From contig DRJH01000455.1 in the NCBI GenBank assembly GCA_011052285.1, positions 1 to 29,310 on the forward strand: a stretch of DNA of 29,310 nt. Reading direction: 5' to 3'. Source of the DNA: Gammaproteobacteria bacterium (GTDB taxonomy: Bacteria; Pseudomonadota; Gammaproteobacteria; Arenicellales; DRJH01). A program made the position numbers and the translations under genes. The notes below the pieces were generated by a model. It was given only the letters and a program-made list of their open reading frames with translations. It was not told the origin of the DNA and ran no database searches. Of the stretch, positions 1 to 6,720 are shown piece after piece (the first letter of the stretch is position 1; every line of letters starts with the position of its first letter).

Positions 1-461
1 ATCGTTGCCTGACAGTAAGTTTCATCAGGAAAAGCAATTCTTAGTTGGCTAATATCACCCGGAGCAATGGCATTCGGCATGTTCACAACCGTTCCTTGCC
101 CTTTTTTAAAACCAACAGGGCCATATCCAAGATAGAGAGATGAGCCAACAGAAAACTTAACTTCGGGATATTTGACCTTACTATCCTGCAACGAGAAGCT
201 ACCATTTCCATTCCGCCACTGCCCCAGCCTTAATCGCACCTTGCTTTGGCCAGTACATTCATTTTCTGACGCACTACCAAACAGCCCCGCTTCACGCTCA
301 CGTAATTTATTCACGTCATAGCCGCAATCCTCCGCAGCGGCGACCCGCCACCACTGCCTCAGCAGCGCCTTAAAGGGTGGAGTGCGCCATTGCCCCTGCT
401 GTTGGGCATTGCCCAAAAAGGCCGGGGTGGTAAAAGACACCTGCAGTTCCAGCTTCTTCAT
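1..461 (-). CDS. Type III CRISPR RAMP protein, Cmr1-like (partial, 3' end outside window)
   Basis: The open frame runs from ATG at 461 off the left edge, giving about 153 residues of N-terminus. Its start has the Cmr1-type RAMP signature: a beta strand ending in TTPAFLGNA, then RTPPFKALLRQWWR, then an E-x-GLFGS turn near residues 53-60, and later a YLGYGP glycine-rich segment. In type III-B complexes Cmr1 is a Cas7-like subunit at one end of the crRNA-guided interference complex. The ATG overlaps the cas6 stop as ATGA (461-458), so translation is probably coupled to cas6. The remaining effector genes (cas10, other RAMPs) would be expected to the left. It could also be another Cas7-group RAMP, since only the N-terminal third is visible. 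Confidence 0.8.
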   Translation of the reverse strand, partial: MKKLELQVSFTTPAFLGNAQQQGQWRTPPFKALLRQWWRVAAAEDCGYDVNKLREREAGLFGSASENECTGQSKVRLRLGQWRNGNGSFSLQDSKVKYPEVKFSVGSSLYLGYGPVGFKKGQGTVVNMPNAIAPGDISQLRIAFPDETYCQAT

Positions 462-1348
462 CCCGCTTCCCCTTGGTTTGTTGACGTGAGCGCATACCGT
501 CCCAGGCCCATGGTGGCCAGTTTGCCGATATGCACCCATTGACCCAACCAGAGCAGGGACCAGATCCCCTGCACCTGTTCATTAGTTAACGTAAAATTGC
601 CCATCACACCGCCGATTTTCATTGCAGTTTTCTGACGGCTTGAATACCGTTCCATTTCCTGCCAGCGGCAATCCGTTGCTTGCCATTGTCCCACCGTACT
701 GACCTCACACAATGCCCGCATGGAGTTCTCTTCACCCCAGAATGACGCCAGACTGATGAGTCGCCGCCGCAATGCAGTGATCCAGTGTTCCAGATTGAGC
801 GTTTTCGGGGTGATGAAATGACCCTGATACTTGAATCTTGCCGGGGTCAAGAGTTGCAAAGACATGGCCCCCGGCTGGCATTCCGGGATTTGGACTAATG
901 ATTCAGCTGGCAGCTGCAGTTTCTGCCATTGGGTGCCATTGAAATATTCGTTGGTCGCGAGGGTGAACGGAATCTGTGCCACTCGACTCGCACCCGCCTG
1001 ACGCAGCGCCTGCAGGATAAAGGGCAGGAAACCCAGGGCACGGCTCCCGATCACCGTCATATAGAGCGACATTTTTCCATCCTCAAGGGCGGGGAACATG
1101 GTGTACGGTGCGGGCACACCGCCACTGGCCGCTTTGGGGTCAAAGATCCACTTCGATTCGAAAACCGTGGTATAGGCACAGGTTTTTTTTACCGGGCAGT
1201 TTTCACAATGGCCCTGACTGAACAGGCAAACCAGTTTTTTCAGCGCATGGCCGAATGCACCACGCCAGGCGGAGCCCAGATAGTGTCCGGGATGTGCAGT
1301 GCCCGGCATCGAAAACCGAAGGCGCAGCGGGACGAGCGCAAGTGCCAT
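458..1348 (-). CDS. cas6: CRISPR pre-crRNA processing endoribonuclease Cas6 (PF10040-like RAMP)
   Basis: This encodes 296 residues if started at ATG 1348. Cas6 cuts CRISPR precursor RNA in the repeat to make crRNAs for effector complexes. The N-terminal strand is followed by HPGHYLGSAWRGAFGHAL, then a four-cysteine knuckle (C-x7-C-x2-C-x5-C, about residues 41-58) typical of this Cas6 branch. The C-terminal third has the glycine-rich RAMP segment around GGVMGNFTL and ends with HIGKLATMGLGRYAL. The frame is open up to 1447, but the extra 33 residues are low-complexity and overlap the preceding gene, so 1348 is preferred. No good Shine-Dalgarno precedes it. The preceding gene's stop is only 4 nt upstream, which suggests translational coupling. 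Confidence 0.88.
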   Translation of the reverse strand: MALALVPLRLRFSMPGTAHPGHYLGSAWRGAFGHALKKLVCLFSQGHCENCPVKKTCAYTTVFESKWIFDPKAASGGVPAPYTMFPALEDGKMSLYMTVIGSRALGFLPFILQALRQAGASRVAQIPFTLATNEYFNGTQWQKLQLPAESLVQIPECQPGAMSLQLLTPARFKYQGHFITPKTLNLEHWITALRRRLISLASFWGEENSMRALCEVSTVGQWQATDCRWQEMERYSSRQKTAMKIGGVMGNFTLTNEQVQGIWSLLWLGQWVHIGKLATMGLGRYALTSTNQGEAG

Positions 1349-1352
1349 GGGA

Positions 1353-1661
1353 TCATGCGAAGACAATCTGCGCCGCCTTGAGCTGGAACAAGCCAAACCG
1401 GTAATGACCGGGGGATCCGGTGCGGATAATTTCGTAAGGGGACGCATTGACGCCCAATCCCTGGCGTATTGCCTTGTTGATCAGCGACTTTCGTTGCTCA
1501 AAGTACGACTTGGTCATCCCATGTCGAAGTGCCTCCCGGGTTCTGTCGTGACCTTGCAGGCCATTGTTTGTGATCTGTAGGTAATTGTCAATAAAAGCTT
1601 TTCCGCTGTCCACATCGGGGCAGCCATCTGCAGGACAGGCGATCGCAGCCGATCCTTGCAT
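1353..1661 (-). pseudogene. Probable C-terminal remnant of a CARF/Csm6-type CRISPR accessory protein (winged-helix part)
   Basis: A 102-codon frame directly upstream of cas6 (4 nt between stop and start). It contains a Cys-containing start (ACPADGCPD), a helical stretch (FIDNYLQIT..DRTREALRHGM), then TKSYFEQRKSLINKAIRQGL, then a Y-E-I-I-R..GHYRFGL wing and a final AAQIVF. From memory, this arrangement matches the C-terminal winged-helix tail of the NE0113/TIGR02584-type CARF proteins (Csm6-like ring nucleases), which are usually over 300 residues. The CARF domain that should precede it is absent: in-frame TAG and TAA stops lie just before the ATG, and the next 247 nt hold no long frame on this strand. 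It is either a degraded 3' fragment or a stand-alone winged-helix protein. The family name is recalled, not searched. Confidence 0.5.
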
Positions 1662-1790
1662 TTATCGCTGCTACAAAAAATAGTCAAAAAAAGCAAACCA
1701 TGAGCCATGTTTCAATAAGAAAGCTATTGTCTCCTTCCGTAATTATGTGGGTAGATTCACAAAACTCAGATTCCAACCGGTATTGGTTAA

Positions 1791-1809
1791 CCACCACATG
1801 TAGTGGTGG
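1791..1809. repeat. Perfect inverted repeat between cas and lysR genes
   Basis: CCACCAC (1791-1797), a 5-nt loop ATGTA, then GTGGTGG (1803-1809). There is no adjacent T-tract on either strand, so it is not an obvious terminator. It sits in the divergent intergenic region and could be a protein-binding site. It occurs once, so it is not a CRISPR repeat array. Confidence 0.5.
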
Positions 1810-1850
1810 GCAGATAAGTAAACGAAGGAGAGTGACTACCACGAAGACTG

Positions 1851-1876
1851 TTGGAACAATTATGATATGATATACT
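1851..1876 (+). promoter_or_regulatory. Possible sigma70-type promoter for the LysR gene
   Basis: TTGGAA at 1851-1856 and TATACT at 1871-1876. The 14-nt spacing is shorter than ideal; TATGAT at 1861-1866 is an alternative -10. The A/T-rich stretch ends immediately before the palindrome at 1879-1898. The exact boxes are uncertain. Confidence 0.35.
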
Positions 1877-1878
1877 AT

Positions 1879-1898
1879 CCATAAGTTTTAACTTATGG
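1879..1898. promoter_or_regulatory. Palindromic LysR-type operator (probable autoregulatory site)
   Basis: CCATAAGT-TTTA-ACTTATGG is a perfect 8-bp inverted repeat with a 4-nt centre. It contains the T-N11-A pattern recognised by LysR-type regulators. It lies 10 nt upstream of the LysR start codon and just downstream of the likely -10 box, a position suited to autorepression. The assignment to this regulator is inference from position and symmetry. Confidence 0.55.
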
Positions 1899-1908
1899 AA
1901 TATCTGCC

Positions 1909-2835
1909 ATGCATGTTACCCTGCGTCAACTCACCGTATTTGAGTCCGTGGCCCGGAACTTAAGTTTCACCCAGGCGGCAGAAGAGCTGTTTCTAAGCCA
2001 ACCGGCCGTGTCGATGCAAATCAAGCAACTGGAGCAGAATCTAGAGGTCATGCTGTTGGATCGGGTGGGCAAGCGGACTTACCTCACCGAGAGTGGGCGA
2101 GAAGTCAAGGCCACCTGCAAACGAATCACCCACCTGCTCAATGAGTTGGAAACCGTACTCGATAATCTCAAAAACCTCAAAGCCGGCAAACTGCACTTAA
2201 CCGTCGCGTCGACAGCAAATTATTTTCTTCCCGCCATACTTGCAGTATTCAAACAACGACTGCCGCAGATCAGTATTGCCTTGAATGTCACCAATCGCAA
2301 GAATCTGCTGGAAGCGCTGGATGATAATGATGTGGACCTGGTGATCATGGGCCAACCACCGGAAGACAGGGATCTCGAAGCAGGCGTATTCGCCCTCAAT
2401 CCTCTGGTTATCGTAGCCAACTCCGACCATGAACTAGCCGCTCAGTCACGGGTGCCATTGCAGCGACTTAAAGATGAGATATTTCTGGTCAGGGAACAAG
2501 GCTCGGGAACCCGTATTGCCATGGAACGCTTCTTCCATGAACAGGGCATTCGCATGAAAACCGGCATGGTGGCCGATAGCAACGAAGCGATCAAGCAAAG
2601 CGTCGCTGCCGGCTTGGGACTCGGCCTGTTGTCACACGATACTCTGGCGATGGAACTACAGCTGAATTACTTGACTATTCTCGATGTCATCGATATGCCC
2701 ATCATCCGCAAATGGCATATCGTTCATCGAGCCGGCAAACGCCTGAGCCGTTCTGCAGCGGTATTCAAGGATTTCCTGCTCGACGAAGGCGAAACCATCC
2801 TCGGCGGGCCTGATCGGTTTGCCTCCCAAACCTAA
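1909..2835 (+). CDS. LysR-family transcriptional regulator, CbbR-like
   Basis: This encodes 308 residues, the normal LysR length. The N-terminal winged helix-turn-helix (about residues 4-62) reads LRQLTVFESVARNLSFTQAAEELFLSQPAVSMQIKQLE, a pattern characteristic of the CbbR/RbcR subgroup that controls Calvin-cycle genes. The effector domain (about 90-300) contains STANYFLPAIL, NVTNRKNLLEAL, LVIMGQPPEDRD and the SGTRIAMERFF segment shared by that subgroup, whose members often sense phosphorylated metabolites. No cbb genes are visible here, so the target is unknown. Divergent genes are CRISPR-related; the convergent neighbour is an aminotransferase whose stop codon overlaps this one. The ATG at 1909 follows a palindromic operator. 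Confidence 0.9.
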   Translation: MHVTLRQLTVFESVARNLSFTQAAEELFLSQPAVSMQIKQLEQNLEVMLLDRVGKRTYLTESGREVKATCKRITHLLNELETVLDNLKNLKAGKLHLTVASTANYFLPAILAVFKQRLPQISIALNVTNRKNLLEALDDNDVDLVIMGQPPEDRDLEAGVFALNPLVIVANSDHELAAQSRVPLQRLKDEIFLVREQGSGTRIAMERFFHEQGIRMKTGMVADSNEAIKQSVAAGLGLGLLSHDTLAMELQLNYLTILDVIDMPIIRKWHIVHRAGKRLSRSAAVFKDFLLDEGETILGGPDRFASQT

Positions 2836-4163
2836 CCCCCAACATCAAACAGGGAACGGTCAATAATATCGAGCATCTGATCCACCTGTTCGGCTGAAAT
2901 CGACAGCGGTGGAGCAATCCGCAGAACATTCCCGTACAGGCCACCATGACCCAGTAGTAGGCCTTTTTCCTTGCAACGATCCATTAACGCCACCGTTTCC
3001 TTGACTGCGTGGACCTTGGTGTTCTTGTCTTCGACCAGTTCCATACCCAGCAGCAGCCCGCGACCGCGAACATCACCAATCAATGCGTGGTGCGTTTGCA
3101 TCTGCTTGAGCCCGTCTACTACCCGCTGACCCATATCCCGGGCATTGGCGATCAGATTTTCTTCCTTAATGATTTCAAGTGCCAGCCTGGCTTGCATGGT
3201 CTGATAGGGATCACCACCAAAAGTATTAAAATACAATTTACCAGCCAGAGATTCAGTATCCGCAGTTTTCATCAACGCGGCACCAATGGCCGCACCATTA
3301 CCCAGGCCCTTGGCCATGGTAATCATGTCGGCATCGATACCGAGTTCGCGGGTTAACAGATAACTTCCGCCACAGCGGCCTGCTCCGGTCTGCACTTCAT
3401 CACTGATGTACTTGCCACCATAGTTATGCACAATCCGGGTGACTTCAGCAAAATAATCTGCTGGTGGTGTAATAAAACCACCCACTCCCATTACCGGCTC
3501 CACAATCATGGCGGCAATACGCCCGTGGGTACTGGTTTGAATGGTGGTCTCTACATTCTTCGCACATTCCAGCTCACAGCTTTCCGGCTTTTGCTTGAAT
3601 GGACATCGGTAGCAATAAGGTTCCAATGCGCTGGCCGTAGCAGCACTTGGCTGGGCTCGAAATCGCCAGTTGTGATGGCCACATTGTGCCAGAGTACCTG
3701 AGGTGCCGCCGTGGTAGCCGTGACGCAAATTAACAACAATCGATTCGCCGGTGGCATGCCGGGCCGTCATGAATGCCAACTCGTTAGCCTCGGATCCGGA
3801 ATTAGTGAATGAAGCACGATCAATGCCCTCCGGGGCTTCGGCCAGCAGCGCCTCGGCCAACTCAACCGAAAACCGACTCAAATACAGCAGAGTCGTATGC
3901 TGGATCTGGTCAGATTCAATCATCTCAATGATTTTCTGTTTGATCCGGGGATGATTATGGCCAACGGAGATACAGATAATGCCTCCAATTGCATCCAGGT
4001 AGCGGTTGCCCGCTTCATCCCACACATGCACACCACGGGCTTTGACCAGGTGCAGGGGTTGTTCATGGTAGAGATGGGCGGTTGGCAGGAAGTGTTGCTT
4101 GCGACGCTCGATCAAAAAAGCATTACTGGGAAAAGAGGCGTTGCCGGGGGCTTGGTTGCGCAT
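2832..4163 (-). CDS. Class III PLP-dependent aminotransferase (alanine-glyoxylate/omega-aminotransferase type)
   Basis: This encodes 443 residues, full length for the family. It has the N-terminal WDEAGNRYLDAIGGI strand (about 48-62), the phosphate-binding NSGSEANE (121-128), the GYHGGT loop (149-154), the pyridine-nitrogen Asp in ISDEVQTG (D255) and the Schiff-base Lys in TMAKGLGNG (K285). A CYRCPF...C...C cluster near residues 184-200 occurs in a subfamily of these enzymes. It should move an amino group from an amino acid to a keto acid. The substrate is not readable: AGXT2-like alanine-glyoxylate and diamine/omega-amino acid transaminases are both possible. AAGGT lies about 9 nt before the ATG. 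Its stop overlaps the convergent LysR stop. Confidence 0.88.
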   Translation of the reverse strand: MRNQAPGNASFPSNAFLIERRKQHFLPTAHLYHEQPLHLVKARGVHVWDEAGNRYLDAIGGIICISVGHNHPRIKQKIIEMIESDQIQHTTLLYLSRFSVELAEALLAEAPEGIDRASFTNSGSEANELAFMTARHATGESIVVNLRHGYHGGTSGTLAQCGHHNWRFRAQPSAATASALEPYCYRCPFKQKPESCELECAKNVETTIQTSTHGRIAAMIVEPVMGVGGFITPPADYFAEVTRIVHNYGGKYISDEVQTGAGRCGGSYLLTRELGIDADMITMAKGLGNGAAIGAALMKTADTESLAGKLYFNTFGGDPYQTMQARLALEIIKEENLIANARDMGQRVVDGLKQMQTHHALIGDVRGRGLLLGMELVEDKNTKVHAVKETVALMDRCKEKGLLLGHGGLYGNVLRIAPPLSISAEQVDQMLDIIDRSLFDVGG

Positions 4164-4239
4164 AATTTCAGACCTTTTTGAAAGTATTCAAAGGGCGCAC
4201 GCATTGGCGCTGTACAGACACAGATTGATGATCAGCACG

Positions 4240-4935
4240 CTACTTCGATCGGTCCTGCCTGTCAATATTTTTTGGGTTCCCAGGTGGTATTGTAGTACCA
4301 TCATCGGGTGGTCGAAACTGCTGCAGACGGCCGCGAAATACAAACCACATCAGCACGGCTGCAATCGCAAACAACACCCACAGTGGCCAGGTGATGTGTT
4401 CGATATGGTAACCGAACAGGACCAGAATAATCAGCACCGGCAATATACCAATACCGGTAGCCAACAAAAATTTGCCCCAACTGATGGCGGTGAGACCAGC
4501 CAGATAGTTGACCAGATTAAAAGCAATGATCGGCACGAAACGACTGATTAATACAAAGCTGAAACCCTGCTCCGATATCCAGGCATCGAACTTATGCCAA
4601 TCCTTGCGGGCGATCATTTTCTCGGCAAAAGGCCGCCCTAACCAACGCACCAGAGCAAAGGCCAGGGCAGCACCAAGCATAGCACCAACCCAGGAAATGA
4701 CCGCACCCCAGACCGGGCCATAAACCATGCCATTGGCAATGGTCAAAAACTCGGCAGGAAATGGTACAAAGGTGTGCAACACCATTAGGCCAATAGAACC
4801 GGCTACACCCCAACCACGCAGTTCCAAAATTGTGGTCTCCAGCGCCTGCACCGAAAAACCCACATCAAACAGAGCATAGACAGTGCCGACGATGATCAGA
4901 ACCAGTATCAATCCCGGCAGGATGAGCGATTTCAT
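4240..4935 (-). CDS. TVP38/TMEM64 (VTT/DedA-superfamily) membrane protein
   Basis: This encodes 231 residues with an N-terminal membrane helix (about 4-24) and further hydrophobic segments at roughly 45-70, 75-100, 130-155 and 165-200. The VTT/SNARE-associated core is visible: a PFPAEFLTIANGMVYGPVWG loop, GAMLGAALAFALVRWLGRPF, and SFVLISRFVPIIAFNLVNYLAGLT with the conserved R-x-x-P-x-x-x-x-N-x-x-G pattern. Members act in the inner membrane, and some DedA relatives handle lipid or ion transport; the role here is unknown. It lies 42 nt downstream of the MFS gene and 76 nt upstream of the aminotransferase start, so all three may share a transcript. The polar tail after about 205 is probably cytoplasmic. 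Confidence 0.87.
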   Translation of the reverse strand: MKSLILPGLILVLIIVGTVYALFDVGFSVQALETTILELRGWGVAGSIGLMVLHTFVPFPAEFLTIANGMVYGPVWGAVISWVGAMLGAALAFALVRWLGRPFAEKMIARKDWHKFDAWISEQGFSFVLISRFVPIIAFNLVNYLAGLTAISWGKFLLATGIGILPVLIILVLFGYHIEHITWPLWVLFAIAAVLMWFVFRGRLQQFRPPDDGTTIPPGNPKNIDRQDRSK

Positions 4936-4977
4936 CGAGCAAGTGGCTTGCTTAGGAGAACATTCTGAAGGATATGT

Positions 4978-6192
4978 TCACGCTTTGGCCGTACTAACAG
5001 CACCAGCAATACGCCGACCAAACACTACTTCCTGTCCGGGCATCGGCTGTGTTGGGATATTGAACGCCAGAAGCAAAGATATGACCGCAATACCCGTACC
5101 GGTAAAAAAGACCGCTGCCGGAGAGATCATCCAGACCACGCCGAGGAGTACGGGTAAAATCACAGCTGCGATATGATTTATCGAGAAGGCCACCCCCGCT
5201 GTTGAGGCGATATCCGCTGGATCGGCGATTTTCTGAAAATAGGTTTTGATGCTGATGGCCATGGCAAAAAACAGGTGATCCAGTACATACAGAATCATTG
5301 CCAGCCAGGCAGTTTCAACCACCGCATAAGCATAGAACACGATGATCAGGCCGATATATTCACAAATCAAGGCGCGACGTTCACCCCAACGGACAATCAT
5401 CCTGCCAATCTTCGGCGCCAAAAAAATATTCAGGGTGGCATTGAGTAAAAACAGCAGCGATATCGTCCCAACACTGAGACCAAATTTTTCCACCATCAAG
5501 AACCCGGCAAACACCACAAAAATCTGCCGTCGCGCACCTGCCATGAACGTTAATGCGTAATAAAGCCAATAACGACGCCGTACAATCAATTTCTTATTCT
5601 GTACGATATGGGCTTGAAAGTGCGGAAAAAAGGCGGCTGTACCCAACACAATAAGCAGGCTAATACCCGCACCGGCCAGGTAAATCCAGTGATACTCCAG
5701 CGCCAGTTTTTCAGATAAGAGCCAAACCATCGCAAAACTGAGAATAGCCGCAAATGAACGGGTGGAAATAATGCGTCCCAGGATCTCCGGTGCATTATTT
5801 TTCGGCAACCATTGCAGAGACAACGAGGACTGCAGCGTCTCTTGATAATGGAACCCCAGCGACATCAGCACCGTGGTAAGGTAAAGACCCAACACGGACG
5901 GAAAGAAGCCGGTAACAGCGGTACCGGCTGCCATCAATACGACCATCCAGTAAAAAAGCCGCTGTTCCCGCACCAGTAACAACAACAAGACGACTGCAAA
6001 AGCCAGTAATCCAGGGATTTCACGAATGCCTTGCAGCAGCCCCATATCGGCACCGGTAAAAGCGGCCCGTTCAATAGCAAAATTGTTCAGCAAGGCCTGC
6101 CAGGTTGCAAAGCTGAAGGGGATCGCCGCAGCCAGGCACATCAGCATGACTTCCGGGCGCTGGCGCAACGCCAGAATTTTTTGTCGCATCAT
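4978..6192 (-). CDS. Major facilitator superfamily transporter, substrate unknown
   Basis: This encodes 404 residues from the ATG at 6192; a GTG at 6204 in the same frame is an alternative, and neither has a strong Shine-Dalgarno. The protein is mostly hydrophobic with about 11-12 membrane helices in two halves, split by a basic cytoplasmic loop near HIVQNKKLIVRRRYWLYY. Each half has MFS-like helix ends (GADMGLLQGIREIPGL in the first, APKIGRMIVRWGERRA after helix 8). It is probably a secondary transporter in the inner membrane. No residue lets me name the substrate. The VTT gene follows 42 nt downstream, a likely operon partner. Confidence 0.8.
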   Translation of the reverse strand: MMRQKILALRQRPEVMLMCLAAAIPFSFATWQALLNNFAIERAAFTGADMGLLQGIREIPGLLAFAVVLLLLLVREQRLFYWMVVLMAAGTAVTGFFPSVLGLYLTTVLMSLGFHYQETLQSSLSLQWLPKNNAPEILGRIISTRSFAAILSFAMVWLLSEKLALEYHWIYLAGAGISLLIVLGTAAFFPHFQAHIVQNKKLIVRRRYWLYYALTFMAGARRQIFVVFAGFLMVEKFGLSVGTISLLFLLNATLNIFLAPKIGRMIVRWGERRALICEYIGLIIVFYAYAVVETAWLAMILYVLDHLFFAMAISIKTYFQKIADPADIASTAGVAFSINHIAAVILPVLLGVVWMISPAAVFFTGTGIAVISLLLAFNIPTQPMPGQEVVFGRRIAGAVSTAKA

Positions 6193-6225
6193 GTCAGTGC
6201 GCACAGCACCGTGAATTTCCCAATC

Positions 6226-6621
6226 CTAACCACCCTTCACGCGCTCGGCCTTAAGTAATTTTAGAATCAGACTGGCCATGGCATTACCGACATAAATCCG
6301 CGAATCGGAGGCACAGGTATCGTGAACCCAACCGATCACACTGTTGATAGAGATGTTATTCAAAATATCCACCGGGCGCTTCTCGGTGAGACTATCCACC
6401 ATACTGTAACTGGACATATAGCCCTGGATCCAACTGACCATAAGCAGATAATCCTGATCCATCGCACCCCGCCGCTCAGCCTGCAGAAAAAACTTACAGG
6501 ATTTATTGCCATAACCAAAGGTAAAAGCAGTGCCGGCTTGTGCACTCCGGGCCACTGTCAGGCTCAAGAATCCCACTACAATCAGCACCGCAATGCTGCA
6601 ACGATAGTGTTCTAACTTCAT
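6226..6621 (-). CDS. Small exported protein of unknown function
   Basis: This encodes 131 residues from the ATG at 6621, which begins a clear Sec signal peptide: MKLEHYR, a hydrophobic core, and an SAQA cleavage site near residue 29. The frame is open to an ATG at 6714, but that extension is not signal-like. GAGG precedes 6621, though only 2 nt away. The mature part has two cysteines (KSCKFF and HDTCAS), which could form a disulfide, and a SWIQGYMSSYSMV helix. The layout resembles small Rap1a/Tai-type periplasmic proteins, but I am not sure of that family. It lies 99 nt after ppc and 33 nt before the MFS start, so it may be part of that transcript. Confidence 0.65.
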   Translation of the reverse strand: MKLEHYRCSIAVLIVVGFLSLTVARSAQAGTAFTFGYGNKSCKFFLQAERRGAMDQDYLLMVSWIQGYMSSYSMVDSLTEKRPVDILNNISINSVIGWVHDTCASDSRIYVGNAMASLILKLLKAERVKGG

Positions 6622-6678
6622 AGCCTCTACGCCCCCGTTTGTCTGCAGACAGTATACTGGATGCGATACGGTTTCTCC

Positions 6679-6708
6679 ACAGAAACCGGAATCACAGAAA
6701 CCGGAATC
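6679..6708. repeat. Perfect 15-nt tandem duplication
   Basis: ACAGAAACCGGAATC at 6679-6693 is repeated immediately at 6694-6708. It lies between ppc and the small exported protein gene. Because the unit is 15 nt, it keeps the upstream open frame intact and would encode a repeated DSGFC if translated. It is probably a recent slippage duplication. Confidence 0.8.
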
Positions 6709-6720
6709 ATCCATGCAGAG

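Noticed and set aside
929..1381. 150-codon plus-strand frame opposite cas6
   Set aside because: It is antisense to a clear cas6 gene and its translation has no domain features.
1709..1716. GTTTCAAT next to cas genes, like the start of a CRISPR repeat
   Set aside because: Only a single copy; no spaced repeats follow in the intergenic region.
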